64,000 bases of DNA, taken from NCBI GenBank assembly GCA_035499735.1, contig DATJYC010000062.1, positions 84,279 through 148,278 of the forward strand. Direction: 5' to 3'. Position numbers and translations under genes: made by a program. The stretch comes from VBDM01 sp035499735 (GTDB lineage: Bacteria; Pseudomonadota; Gammaproteobacteria; Burkholderiales; SG8-39). Positions 1 through 10,756 of the stretch are shown here, one piece after another. A model generated the notes under the pieces. That model worked only from the letters and a program-made list of their open reading frames with translations. It was not told the origin of the DNA and searched no databases. Every line of letters starts with the position of its first letter. Position 1 is the first letter of the stretch.

Positions 1-453
1 CTGATCCCGGGCTGCGGCTCGGGCTACGAGGTGCGCGCCTTCGCGGAAGCGGGGCACGAAACGCTCGCGGTGGACTTCGCGCCCGCCGCGGTCGAGCGCG
101 CTCAGGCGATGCTCGGACCCTTTTCGGATCGCGTGCGCCTCGCGGATTTCTTCGGGTCCGACCTCGGCGCGAGCTTCGACCTCGTCTACGAGAGGGCGTT
201 CCTGTGCTCGCTGCCGCGCCCGCTGCGGCCGCGCTACGCCGAGCGGGTTGCGGAGCTGCTCGGACCGCGCGGCAGGATCGCGGGGTTCTTCTTCTTCGAG
301 GAAAGCGAGCGGGGTCCGCCTTTCGGGCTCAAGCCGGGCGAGCTCGAGTTGCTGCTCGGCGCGCGCTTCGAGCGGACCGCGGACGCCGCGGTCGAGGACT
401 CGATCCCCATCTTCTCGGGCAAGGAGCGCTGGCAGGTGTGGACGCGCGCCTAG
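1..453 (+). CDS. SAM-dependent methyltransferase, TPMT-like (5' end outside window)
   Basis: The reading frame is open from the first base, so the gene is cut by the window edge and the GTG at 31 is internal. The visible protein opens with a class I methyltransferase motif I (PGCGSGYE), then a helix and an acidic strand end (VDFAPAAVE) that would bind the SAM ribose. The FDLVYERAFLCSLP stretch and the C-terminal beta meander fit the thiopurine S-methyltransferase-like family. These soluble enzymes methylate small thiols, selenium or tellurium compounds, or other small molecules. The substrate cannot be read from the sequence. It converges on the Mut7-C gene with a 3-bp gap. Confidence 0.75.
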   Translation: MIPGCGSGYEVRAFAEAGHETLAVDFAPAAVERAQAMLGPFSDRVRLADFFGSDLGASFDLVYERAFLCSLPRPLRPRYAERVAELLGPRGRIAGFFFFEESERGPPFGLKPGELELLLGARFERTADAAVEDSIPIFSGKERWQVWTRA

Positions 454-456
454 GTC

Positions 457-1197
457 TCACGCCACGGCCCCGCGCAGAAGGCGCTCCAGGCGCTCGTAGT
501 GCGTGCCTTGCCAGAACACGCGGCCGCACTGCGGGCACTCGGTGAACCGGTCGAACCTGAGCCGCACCTCGGGCGGCAGGCGCGCGGCGATGCTCGCCTT
601 GGAGACGGAGTGGAGCTCGGCGTTGCACGCGCGGCAGCGCGTGAAGGGGCGCAGGCTGCCTTCCAGCTGGAACGCCCGGACGACCTCGCGCAGCTGCGCG
701 CCCGACTCGGTCGCGCGCACGAAGTGTCCGCGCTCGACCGCCTGGCGCTTGAGGATGCCCAGGTCGCGGGTGAGGACGATGCGTTTCTGCGCGACCGAGA
801 CCGCGACGATCTCCGCGTCCGCGAAGTCGTTCTCCCACAGGCAGTCGAAGCCGGCAAGGCGAAGGTGCCGCGCGAGCTTGCCGAGATGCGCGTCGGCGAC
901 GAAGCGCGGCTCGCGCAGCGGGCGCGGTCGCAAGTGCACGAGCGGGGCGATGTCCAGGCGCTCGAACACCGGATAGACCGCGACGCGCTCGCCGCCGCGA
1001 AGGACATGCGCGAATCCGACCGAGGCACCGTCGACGAGGATCAGGTCGACCGCGGTATGGGGAACGCCGAGCGACTCTATCGCGTCCTTCACCGAGCGCG
1101 CCCGGTCGATCGGCACCGGAAAGGCCCTGCTGCGCAGCTCGGGCGCGAGAAAGTCGTTCAGCTCCTCGTAGAAGCGGAACTCCGCGGACGCGGCCAT
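457..1197 (-). CDS. Mut7-C RNase domain protein with N-terminal ubiquitin-like fold
   Basis: 246 aa from the ATG at 1197. The N-terminal ~85 residues look like the ubiquitin/MoaD-like domain often fused to Mut7-C. The Mut7-C domain follows: FVADAHLGKLARHLRLAG and, further on, IVLTRDLGILKR, the acidic PIN-like nuclease residues. A C-terminal zinc ribbon has Cys pairs CRAC and CPQC. Family members are predicted RNases, with no substrate established in bacteria that I can name. The same frame stays open upstream to 2049, but that part is antisense to the dehydratase gene, so the start is placed at MAASAEF. It lies 20 bp downstream of the dehydratase on the same strand, so the two may be co-transcribed. 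Confidence 0.8.
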   Translation of the reverse strand: MAASAEFRFYEELNDFLAPELRSRAFPVPIDRARSVKDAIESLGVPHTAVDLILVDGASVGFAHVLRGGERVAVYPVFERLDIAPLVHLRPRPLREPRFVADAHLGKLARHLRLAGFDCLWENDFADAEIVAVSVAQKRIVLTRDLGILKRQAVERGHFVRATESGAQLREVVRAFQLEGSLRPFTRCRACNAELHSVSKASIAARLPPEVRLRFDRFTECPQCGRVFWQGTHYERLERLLRGAVA

Positions 1198-1217
1198 CGC
1201 CGCAGCGCCTTCGGTCC

Positions 1218-2192
1218 CTAGGCGAGCAGCCGCAGGACCTGCTTGAGGTCGACGTTGCCGCCCGAGAGGATCACGCCGACGCGCTGGCCGGCAACCCGAA
1301 GCCCGCGCTCGAAGAGGCCGCAAGCGCCGAGCGCCCCGGTCGGCTCGACGACGATCTTCATGCGCTCCCACAGGAAGAACATGTCCCTCAGCAGCTCGGC
1401 GTCGGTCACGGTGACGATGTCGTGCACGTAGCGCAGCACCAGCGGAAACGTGAGCGAGCCCAGCGCGTGGGTGCGCGCACCGTCGGCGATCGTCTCCGGG
1501 TTGTGGCAGCTCTGCAACGTCTTCGTCCTGAACGAGCGCGCCGCGTCGTCCCCCGCCTCGGGCTCGACGCCGATCACCTTGCACCCGGGAGAAAGATGCG
1601 CGGCCGCGACGGCGCAGCCGGAGATCAGCCCTCCGCCGCTCACCGGGACGAACAGATAGTCGAGCTTGCCGGCGTCTTCGATCAGCTCCTTCGCCGCGGT
1701 GCCCTGCCCGGCGATGACGTGCGGATGATTGAACGGCGGAATCATGGTGAGTCCGCGCTCGCGCGCGGTTCTCTCGGCGACCTCCTCGCGCACTTCCTTG
1801 TGCTTGTCGTAGAGCAGCAGCTCCGCGCCATAGCCGCGCGTCGCCTCGAGCTTGACCGCCGGAGCATCTTGCGGCATCACGATGGTCACCCGCACGCCGA
1901 GCATCCTGCCCGCGAGCGCGACCGCCTGCGCGTGGTTGCCCGAGGAATAGGCGAGCACGCCGCGATGGCGCTCCTCCTCCGCGAGCCGCGACATCGCGTT
2001 GTACGCTCCCCGGAACTTGAACGCCCCGATGCGCTGGAAGTTCTCGCATTTGAAGAACACGCCGGCGCCGACGCGCGCGTCGACCGAGCTCGAGGTCATG
2101 ACCGGGGTGCGGTGCGCATGTCCCGCAAGCCGCTCCGCGGCGGCGGCGACGTCGGCGTAGGTGATCGCGAGAGGGCGGTCGGGGGCGTTCAT
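1218..2192 (-). CDS. threonine/serine dehydratase, PLP-dependent
   Basis: 324 aa, the usual length for a catabolic (TdcB-like) dehydratase or a serine racemase without the C-terminal ACT domain of biosynthetic IlvA. Fold-type II PLP enzyme: the Schiff-base lysine is K59 in GAFKFRGAYNAM, the substrate loop SSGNHAQ is near residues 84-89, and the phosphate-binding glycine loop SGGGLISG is near 180. It would deaminate L-threonine to 2-oxobutanoate or L-serine to pyruvate in the cytosol. Sequence alone does not separate dehydratase from racemase. The phosphatase gene lies 21 bp downstream... of the start side, on the same strand, so the two plus the Mut7-C gene form a minus-strand run. Confidence 0.85.
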   Translation of the reverse strand: MNAPDRPLAITYADVAAAAERLAGHAHRTPVMTSSSVDARVGAGVFFKCENFQRIGAFKFRGAYNAMSRLAEEERHRGVLAYSSGNHAQAVALAGRMLGVRVTIVMPQDAPAVKLEATRGYGAELLLYDKHKEVREEVAERTARERGLTMIPPFNHPHVIAGQGTAAKELIEDAGKLDYLFVPVSGGGLISGCAVAAAHLSPGCKVIGVEPEAGDDAARSFRTKTLQSCHNPETIADGARTHALGSLTFPLVLRYVHDIVTVTDAELLRDMFFLWERMKIVVEPTGALGACGLFERGLRVAGQRVGVILSGGNVDLKQVLRLLA

Positions 2193-2213
2193 TCGGCGGA
2201 TTCTAGCGCCGGG

Positions 2214-2858
2214 CTAGGCGCCCTGGATGCCGTCGCCGCTCCCCGCGGCGAGGTGCGTGACGTCTCCCCAGTCCTCGAGCGACCACCGGCCGCCCGAACA
2301 CAGGATGCGGTTGATGCTCGCGTTGTGCAGCGAGTAGCCCCGCTTCGCATCCGGGGCCGCGCCAGTGGCGTGGCGGTAGGCGACGCCAAGCACCCCGCCG
2401 TGGGTGATCACCGCCGCGCATCCGCCCTGTGCCGCAGCGGCGACGCGCTCCAGCGCCGCGAGGATCCGGTCGCGGAACTGGGCGCCGCTTTCGCCGCCCG
2501 GCGGCGCGTAGGCCGGGTCCCGCGAGCGGAACTTCAGGTACGCCTCGGGATGCTCCCGCTCGAGCTCGCCGTAGGTCCGGCCCTCGAACCGCCCGTAGCT
2601 GCGCTCGCGCAGCGCGACGTCGTAGACGATGTCCAGCTTCAGCGCGGCGGCGACCGGCGCCGCCGTCTGGCGCGCGCGGCCGGAGTCGCTGCAATGAACG
2701 GCGAAGAGGTCCTCCCCCGCAAGCCGCCGCGCGAGGAGACGCGCCTGGGTCTCGCCGTTCTCAGTCAGCCGGCTGTCGGCGTGGTAGCCCTGGATCCGGC
2801 CTTCGCGATTCCATTCGGTTTCGCCGTGGCGGATCAGAAGGAGCCGCGTCTCAGCCAT
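2214..2858 (-). CDS. histidine phosphatase family protein (PGM-like)
   Basis: 214 aa. The N-terminal LLLIRHGETEWN carries the RHG phospho-acceptor motif (R10, H11, G12), followed by LRERSYGRFEG with the proton-donor region and a C-terminal VITHGGVLG with the second catalytic histidine. These are all the catalytic elements of the branch 1 histidine phosphatases (GpmB, CobC, phosphoserine phosphatase types). The substrate is not determined by sequence. The start overlaps the end of the M61 peptidase gene by 8 bp, which suggests translational coupling in a minus-strand run from the LysR gene (5591) down to the Mut7-C gene. Confidence 0.85.
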   Translation of the reverse strand: MAETRLLLIRHGETEWNREGRIQGYHADSRLTENGETQARLLARRLAGEDLFAVHCSDSGRARQTAAPVAAALKLDIVYDVALRERSYGRFEGRTYGELEREHPEAYLKFRSRDPAYAPPGGESGAQFRDRILAALERVAAAAQGGCAAVITHGGVLGVAYRHATGAAPDAKRGYSLHNASINRILCSGGRWSLEDWGDVTHLAAGSGDGIQGA

Positions 2859-4662
2859 GCGCGCCCCCGAGCCACCGGGCCAGCGGGCGCGCGCCCGCGC
2901 CCGCGAGCTCGGACAGCACGCACGTGTCGGCCGGCGCCGCCTTGATGCGCACGTCGAAGCTCATGAGCTCGTCCCCGCGGAACGCGTGGATCGTCACCGT
3001 CTCGCCGGCGCGGCGCTTCGCGAGCATCGCGTCCAGTCCGCCGCGGCCTGGACGCAGGCCGTCCACCGCGACGACGGCGTCGCCCGCGGTCAGGCCGGCC
3101 TCGCGCGCCGCGCCGCCGTCGAACACGTGGGACAGGACCACCTCGTCGCCGTCGGAGCGCACCAGCGCGCCGACCATCGCGAGCCCGCTGGCGGACTTCG
3201 ACCCGGCGGGCTTGCCGCCGCGGTCGGACGAGGACTCGGCCTGACGCAGAACCATCTCGACGCCGTGCGCGGCGAGCAGCGTCTTGAGCGGAAGCTCGCT
3301 CGTCGAGCGCAGCCACTGATCGAACACCCGTTTCAGGTCGAGCCCCGTGACTTCGCCGGCGAGGCGCTCCACCCCGTCCTCCTCGACGCCGATTCCCGCC
3401 AGGCCGTGGCGGCGCCACAGCGCCCGCATCACGTCGTCGAGAGATTTCCTGCCGCGCGTCCTGTCGCGGATCAGGAGGTCGAGGCACAGCGCGACCAGGC
3501 TTCCCTTGCCGTAGTAGCTGACGCCGGTGTTCGGCGAGTTCTCGTCGGGACGGTAGTACTTGATCCAGGCGTCGAAGCTCGCCTCGGCGAGCGTCTGCCT
3601 GCGCCGGCCCGGCGTACGCAGGTAGGCCGTGATCGAGCGGCCGAGCAGCTCCAGATAATCCTTCCTTCCGATCAGGCCGCAGCGCACCAGCGCGAGGTCG
3701 TCGTAGTACGAGGTCACGCCCTCGAACGCCCACAGCAGCGCGGTGTAGCTCTCGCGGTCGAGGTCGTAGGGGATGAACGCCGCGGGCTTGATGCGCTTCA
3801 CGTTCCAGGTGTGGAAGTACTCGTGGCTCGCGAGGCCGAGGAAGTTGCGGTAGCGCTCGCCCACTCGCGCCTCTCCCGCTCGCGGAAGGTCCTCGCGCGA
3901 GCACACGAGCGCCGTGGACGCGCGGTGCTCGAGGCCCCCGTAGCCTTCGCCGAGCGCGGTGATCAGGAACACATAGCGCTTCATCGGCGCGGGCTCGCCG
4001 AAGAACAGGATGTGCTCCTCGCACATCCGCTTCAGGTCGCGGGCCAGCCTCGGCAGGTCGGCGCGGTGGCGGCCGGCGAGCGCGATCTCGTGCGGCACCC
4101 CGCAGGCGCGGAAGCCCGCGAGCGCGAGCTCGCCCATCGCGACCGGGTGGTCGATCAGCTCGTCGTAGTCCGAAGCGACGTAGGCTCCGAAGCCGTGCGG
4201 CTTCGCCGCGCCGCGCGTCATCGCCGTCGCCACGATCCAGGTGCGGTAGCGCGGGCCGCGGGGCCGCTCGATCTCGACCTCGCAGCGCGCGCCGTCCAAT
4301 CCTCGTGGCCGCAGGAAGACGCAGGCGCCGTTGAAGAAGCCGTGACGGGTATCGAGGTACGCGCCCCGCACCGACAGATCCCTCGCGTAGACCTCGCAGC
4401 TCACCGTGACCGGCCCGGGCGAGGGCTGCACGCGCCATGTGTGCTTGTCGAGCTTCGCGATCGCGAGCGGCTTGCCGCGGCTCTCGGCGCGGATCGACAC
4501 GACGTGGCGCGCGAACTCGCGGATCATGTAGCTGCCCGGAATCCACGCGGGCAGCGAGAACTCCTGCCCCGAGGGATCGGGGACTGGAACCGTACAGCTG
4601 ACCCGGTAGAGGTGCGCCTCGGGCCGCTCGGGGACGATGCGGTATCGGATCGGATCGGTCAT
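2851..4662 (-). CDS. M61 family metallopeptidase with PDZ domain
   Basis: 603 aa, close to the usual length of bacterial M61 (glycyl aminopeptidase-like) proteins. An N-terminal beta domain with the family signature WIPGSYMIREFARH (about residues 40-53) precedes a gluzincin core with HEYFH at 280-284 followed by TWNVKRIKP. A PDZ domain near residues 495-565 contains the GxAREAGLTAGD carboxylate-binding loop. No signal peptide is evident, so it is probably cytosolic. The ATG at 4662 is chosen because MTDPIRYRI begins the conserved domain and overlaps the stop of the LysR gene by 4 bp (ATGA type). The frame is open further upstream only as antisense to LysR. Confidence 0.9.
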   Translation of the reverse strand: MTDPIRYRIVPERPEAHLYRVSCTVPVPDPSGQEFSLPAWIPGSYMIREFARHVVSIRAESRGKPLAIAKLDKHTWRVQPSPGPVTVSCEVYARDLSVRGAYLDTRHGFFNGACVFLRPRGLDGARCEVEIERPRGPRYRTWIVATAMTRGAAKPHGFGAYVASDYDELIDHPVAMGELALAGFRACGVPHEIALAGRHRADLPRLARDLKRMCEEHILFFGEPAPMKRYVFLITALGEGYGGLEHRASTALVCSREDLPRAGEARVGERYRNFLGLASHEYFHTWNVKRIKPAAFIPYDLDRESYTALLWAFEGVTSYYDDLALVRCGLIGRKDYLELLGRSITAYLRTPGRRRQTLAEASFDAWIKYYRPDENSPNTGVSYYGKGSLVALCLDLLIRDRTRGRKSLDDVMRALWRRHGLAGIGVEEDGVERLAGEVTGLDLKRVFDQWLRSTSELPLKTLLAAHGVEMVLRQAESSSDRGGKPAGSKSASGLAMVGALVRSDGDEVVLSHVFDGGAAREAGLTAGDAVVAVDGLRPGRGGLDAMLAKRRAGETVTIHAFRGDELMSFDVRIKAAPADTCVLSELAGAGARPLARWLGGAHG

Positions 4663-5591
4663 GCGGCCTCTTCGTCTTCGGCGAGCACCTGCTGCTGCAG
4701 CCATTTTGCGAACTTGGCGACCTCGGGACGCACCGCCGAGCGCGGCGAGGGCACCAGGAAATACGCGCGCGAATCCGACGGGGTGGACATGTAGCGCTTG
4801 CCGAAGGGCAGGACAAGCTTGCCCTGCTTGACCCAGTGTGCGACGAAGCGGCTGCGCCCCAGCGCGATGCCGTGGCCGTCGACCGCCGCCTGCATCACCT
4901 GGTCGTAGTGCGAGAAGCGCAGCATGCCCGCAGGCTTGACTCCCTGAGTCTTCGTCACCTCGAACCAGACTTCCCACGAAAGCCAGGGGTAGCGGCGGTA
5001 CGGATCGTCGTAATGGAGCAGTACCTGGCCCGACAGGTCCTCAGGCGAGTTCAGCCGCTTGCCCGCGAGCAGCGCCTTCGAGCAGACCGGGAACACCAGC
5101 TCGCCGAACAGGCGCACGGCCGCGGCGCCCGCCGCCTTCGGTGTGCAGTAGCGGATCGCCAGGTCGATGCCTTCGCGCTCGAGGTCCTGGATCTCGTTGG
5201 TCGCGTCGAGCCGCATGTCGATACCCGGGTGGAGCCGCCGGAAATCGGCGAGCCGGGGCACAAGCCAGAGCGCCGCGAACGAGGCGGTGGTCGTGACGGT
5301 CAGCATCCCGGGACGGGCGTTCAGCCGCCCCGCGACCTCGCGCAGCAGCCGCAACACCTCGGCGGAAGTCTTGTACAGCGTCTGCCCTTCGTCCGTGAGG
5401 CGCAGCTCGCGATGGCTGCGGCGGAACAACGCCACCCCGAGCTGCTCCTCCAGGGTCTGGATCTGGCGGCTCACGGCCGACTGGGTAACGAAGAGCTCGG
5501 CGGCCGCCTTGGTGAAGGACAGGTTGCGCGCCGCCGCCTCGAAGCCCTTGAGGAGGTCGAGCGACGGCAGTTCACGCGCGCCCTTAAGCAT
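4659..5591 (-). CDS. LysR-family transcriptional regulator (GcvA-like)
   Basis: 310 aa. An N-terminal winged helix-turn-helix at about residues 10-70 (LSFTKAAAELFVTQSAVSRQ, the classic LysR signature) is followed by a periplasmic-binding-like effector domain. LPSLDLLKGFEAAARNLSFT is typical of the GcvA/AmpR subgroup. It is translationally coupled to the M61 peptidase downstream (overlap 4659-4662). It lies divergent from the DUF2917 gene at 5711, and LysR regulators often act on such a divergent neighbour. The effector is unknown. Confidence 0.88.
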   Translation of the reverse strand: MLKGARELPSLDLLKGFEAAARNLSFTKAAAELFVTQSAVSRQIQTLEEQLGVALFRRSHRELRLTDEGQTLYKTSAEVLRLLREVAGRLNARPGMLTVTTTASFAALWLVPRLADFRRLHPGIDMRLDATNEIQDLEREGIDLAIRYCTPKAAGAAAVRLFGELVFPVCSKALLAGKRLNSPEDLSGQVLLHYDDPYRRYPWLSWEVWFEVTKTQGVKPAGMLRFSHYDQVMQAAVDGHGIALGRSRFVAHWVKQGKLVLPFGKRYMSTPSDSRAYFLVPSPRSAVRPEVAKFAKWLQQQVLAEDEEAA

Positions 5592-5710
5592 TCACTTTTC
5601 TCATGCAAAAGATGAACAAAGATCGTTTGAGCGCAGGCGCACGCTGAAAGACAATGCGCATCTCGGGGACCGTCTTGAACATGCGGGAACCGCATTATAG
5701 AGGAACGTCT

Positions 5711-6040
5711 ATGAACATCGGTTTCAGTCGGGTCGAGGTCCACCTCGGGCCACGCGAAGTGCTGCGCGTCTACGACCCAGTGGGCGCGCGCATCGAGTGC
5801 GTTCGCGGCGGGCTGTGGATCACCCAGGATCGGGACCTGGAGGATCACTTTCTTTCCGCAAGCGACGCGCTGGTTCTGGACCGGCGCGGCCTTGCGCTCA
5901 TCCACGCGCAGGAGCCGAGCGACGTCGTGCTTCAGCAGCCCGCGCGGCGCCCGAGCGTGCGCCAGCGGGTCGCCCGGTGGATTGCGAGAACGTTCGGCCC
6001 CGAGTCCCTCGACCGTCCGCGGCGGCTCGCGGCTTTCTAG
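5711..6040 (+). CDS. DUF2917 domain-containing protein
   Basis: 109 aa from the ATG at 5711, which has a GAGGA ribosome-binding site at about 5700-5704. An in-frame start at 5654 would add 19 residues with no matching domain and is less likely. The core (VRVYDPVGARIECVRGG LWITQDRD with a later LVLDRRGLALIHA) matches the small DUF2917 family, a cupin-like beta fold common in Burkholderiales and often next to LysR regulators, as here. No biochemical function is known to me. The C-terminal tail is Arg-rich. It ends convergently with the MocA-like gene, overlapping it by 4 bp. Confidence 0.75.
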   Translation: MNIGFSRVEVHLGPREVLRVYDPVGARIECVRGGLWITQDRDLEDHFLSASDALVLDRRGLALIHAQEPSDVVLQQPARRPSVRQRVARWIARTFGPESLDRPRRLAAF

Positions 6041-6624
6041 GCTTCGAGGTCAGAAGGCTCATCGATGTCCCGGAGCACCCCGGGATCGTCGACATCGAGC
6101 AGCGTGATCCAGTCGGGGTGCGCCCTGAGAATGTCGCGCGCCCCGGCGTCGCCTCGCAGCGCGAGTAGGTCCTCCAGGAAGCGCCGCGCGAACCCCACGG
6201 GGTGCCCGCGCTCGCCGCGATACGAGGGCGCCGCAATCGCTGCGCCCTCGTGCAGCGCCTTGGCGATCAGCCGGATCGTATCCGGCCTCAGCTCGGGCAT
6301 GTCGGCGAGCGCTATCACCCAGCCGTGCGCTTCCTCAGCGGCCCTCACGCCGGCCGCGAGGCTCAGGCCCATACCCTCCGCGGCGTTCCTGCACACGACG
6401 GTGGTGCAGCCGGCGTCGCGCAGCAGCATCCCGAGCTTCTGGGCGCGCGGCCGGACCACAGCGACCGGGTCGGGCAGCGCCTCGACCAGATGCCTGGCGG
6501 AGGCGAGCGCGATCGATACCCCGGCGTTGGGCGAGCCCGCGGGCAAGGAATGCAGCAGCTTGTTCGAGCCGAATCGCCGCGAGTAGCCCGCGGCGAGAAG
6601 GATGCCGCGGATATTTGCGGTCAT
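6037..6624 (-). CDS. MobA/MocA-like nucleotidyltransferase for molybdenum cofactor
   Basis: 195 aa from the ATG at 6624; an in-frame upstream ATG adds nine residues. The N-terminal ILLAAGYSRRFGSNKLL is the GTP/CTP-binding loop of the MobA/MocA group, and ALADMPELRPDTI carries the metal-binding acidic residues. Enzymes of this type attach CMP or GMP to molybdopterin in the cytosol to make the dinucleotide cofactor. The neighbouring xdhC and coxSLM genes need the cytosine-dinucleotide form, so a MocA role is likely. It is 33 bp downstream of xdhC on the same strand. Confidence 0.82.
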   Translation of the reverse strand: MTANIRGILLAAGYSRRFGSNKLLHSLPAGSPNAGVSIALASARHLVEALPDPVAVVRPRAQKLGMLLRDAGCTTVVCRNAAEGMGLSLAAGVRAAEEAHGWVIALADMPELRPDTIRLIAKALHEGAAIAAPSYRGERGHPVGFARRFLEDLLALRGDAGARDILRAHPDWITLLDVDDPGVLRDIDEPSDLEA

Positions 6625-6657
6625 GGCTTCCCCTCGGGAAGAGGGGAGCACGGATAG

Positions 6658-7665
6658 CTAGTTCTGGGGTACGACGCAGCCGGCCGACACGTTCACTTTC
6701 GGCGGCTCTATCGTCTCGGGAATCTGCACCCCGCGGCGCACCGCGGTCAGCTCGGCGAGGATGGCGACCGCGATCTCGGGAGGCGTCTTGGAGCCGATCT
6801 TGAGCCCCACCGGTCCGCGCAGCCGCCCGATCTCGGCGGCGGCCAGGTCGAAGCCCGCGAGGCGCCTGCGGCGAGCGTCGTTGTTCTTCTGCGACCCCAG
6901 CGCGCCGACGTAGAACGCCGGCGACTTCAGCGCCTCGAGCAGCGCAGCGTCGTCGAGCTTGGGATCGTGCGTCAGCGCAACCACCGCGCTGTGCGCGTCC
7001 AGATTCATGTGCACGACCACGTCGTCGGGGTAGCCGCGGTCGATGGGCACGGCGTCGAAGTCCCAGCCATCCGCGTATTCCTCGCGCGGATCACAGACCG
7101 TGACGTGGTAGTCGAGCGCCTGCGCCATCTGCGCGAGATACCGCGTGACCTGCCCGGCGCCGATGAGGAGCAGCCGCCAGCGGGGCCCGTGCACGGTCTT
7201 CAGCACCTTGCCGTCGAACTCGAGCAGATCGGACCACTTGCCCGGCTCCATGCGCACCGCGCCCGTCTCCATGTCGAGAAAGCGTGCCGAAAGCTCGTGG
7301 CGCTCGATGAAGCCCAGCAGTTCCCGCAGCTTGGATTCCCCCGTCACGGGCTCGAGCACGATCTGCAGCGTGCCACCGCAAGGAAGGCCGAAGCGCGTCG
7401 CCTGCTCCTGGGTGACCCCGTAGACCGTCACTTCGGGCTTGGACGCCGCGATCGCCCTGCTCTTCACCTTGTCGATGAGGTCGTCCTCGACGCAGCCGCC
7501 GGAGACCGACCCCATCACCTGGCCGTCGTCGCGGATCACCAGCATCGCCCCCACCGGGCGCGGCGCCGAGCCCCAGGTGTGGACCACCGTGCCCAGGGTG
7601 GCCCGGTGGCCGCCTTCGGTCCATTTCAACGCGCTGCGCACCACTTCCAGATCGACGCTGTCCAC
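6658..7665 (-). CDS. xdhC: XdhC/CoxI-family molybdenum hydroxylase maturation protein
   Basis: 335 aa. An N-terminal XdhC_CoxI domain (TWGSAPRPVGAMLVI, then GSVSGGCVEDDLI) and a C-terminal Rossmann domain starting LLLIGAGQVTRYLAQ give the full-length family architecture. XdhC proteins bind sulfurated molybdenum cofactor and insert it into enzymes of the xanthine oxidase family. The gene is divergent from coxS with a 219-bp shared promoter region and is followed by the MocA-like gene, so it very likely serves the CoxSLM enzyme. Confidence 0.88.
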   Translation of the reverse strand: MDSVDLEVVRSALKWTEGGHRATLGTVVHTWGSAPRPVGAMLVIRDDGQVMGSVSGGCVEDDLIDKVKSRAIAASKPEVTVYGVTQEQATRFGLPCGGTLQIVLEPVTGESKLRELLGFIERHELSARFLDMETGAVRMEPGKWSDLLEFDGKVLKTVHGPRWRLLLIGAGQVTRYLAQMAQALDYHVTVCDPREEYADGWDFDAVPIDRGYPDDVVVHMNLDAHSAVVALTHDPKLDDAALLEALKSPAFYVGALGSQKNNDARRRRLAGFDLAAAEIGRLRGPVGLKIGSKTPPEIAVAILAELTAVRRGVQIPETIEPPKVNVSAGCVVPQN

Positions 7666-7758
7666 GGGAGTTCCTTGCTCAGAAAGGATTACTGAAATTT
7701 AACAAACGCTTGAATGCGATAGCGTAGACCTCTCCTAAGGTTGGGTCAAGGCGACCAA

Positions 7759-7780
7759 CAATCAAGCTTGTGGTTGATTG
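7759..7780. promoter_or_regulatory. inverted repeat in the xdhC/coxS divergent promoter region
   Basis: Perfect 7-bp arms CAATCAA (7759-7765) and TTGATTG (7774-7780) separated by 8 bp. It sits in the 219-bp intergenic region between the divergent xdhC and coxS genes, 105 bp before the coxS start. The position and symmetry fit a dimeric regulator site. The regulator is not known, and no adjacent regulatory gene is present in this locus. Confidence 0.35.
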
Positions 7781-7884
7781 CCGTGCAGCCATGGTCTAGC
7801 ATTTTCCCCGGAGATTTCCCGCGAATTTTCCCCAAGAATTCTCAGCACTTCCGACAAGAAGCCATCTACCGAAGGAGCAAAACC

Positions 7885-8388
7885 ATGACCGTCAAGGTCT
7901 CGATGACCGTCAACGGCAAGCCTGCGAGCGGCGAGGTCGAGGAGCGCACCCTGCTCGTCAGCTTCATCCGCGACCACCTGCGCCTGACCGGAACGCACGT
8001 CGGCTGCGACACCGCGCAGTGCGGCGCCTGCACCATCCACATGAACGGCCGCGCCGTGAAATCCTGCAACATGCTCGCAATGCAGGCCGAGGGCGCCGAC
8101 ATCGTCACCATCGAGGGCATCGCCAAGCCCGACGGCACCCTGCACCCGATGCAGGAGGCCTTCCGCCAGCACCACGGGCTGCAGTGCGGCTTCTGCACCC
8201 CGGGCATGGTGATGAGCGCAATCGACCTGGTGAAGAATTTCCCCAACCCGACCGAGGACCAGATCCGCGAGCAGCTCGACGGCAATCTGTGCCGCTGCAC
8301 GGGCTATCACAACATCGTGAAGGCGATCAAAGCCGCAGCTGCAACGGGCGGCGGGTCCCTTCCCGCCTCACAGACGATGAGGACCTAG
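7885..8388 (+). CDS. coxS: aerobic CO dehydrogenase-type small subunit, [2Fe-2S] protein
   Basis: 167 aa starting at the ATG at 7885 behind GAAGGAG (7871-7877). The open frame extends upstream without homology. The protein carries both [2Fe-2S] clusters of the xanthine oxidase family: the plant-type ferredoxin cluster with C41, C46, C49 and C61, and the second with C101, C104, C136 and C138 (CGFCTPGM and CRCTGYHNI). It passes electrons from the molybdenum site to FAD in the cytoplasm. It is the first gene of the S-L-M operon, the order known for form II enzymes (form I is M-S-L). Confidence 0.92.
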   Translation: MTVKVSMTVNGKPASGEVEERTLLVSFIRDHLRLTGTHVGCDTAQCGACTIHMNGRAVKSCNMLAMQAEGADIVTIEGIAKPDGTLHPMQEAFRQHHGLQCGFCTPGMVMSAIDLVKNFPNPTEDQIREQLDGNLCRCTGYHNIVKAIKAAAATGGGSLPASQTMRT

Positions 8389-8391
8389 ATC

Positions 8392-10746
<2,355 letters not shown>

Positions 10747-10756
10747 GGAGAAGAAC

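Noticed and set aside
2857..4794. long plus-strand frame over the M61 peptidase
   Set aside because: Shadow of a gene with clear HEYFH and PDZ motifs on the other strand.
5675..5701. TTGAAC and TATAGA as a promoter for the DUF2917 gene
   Set aside because: Spacing is 15 bp and the -10 box would end only 9 bp before the start codon, leaving no leader.
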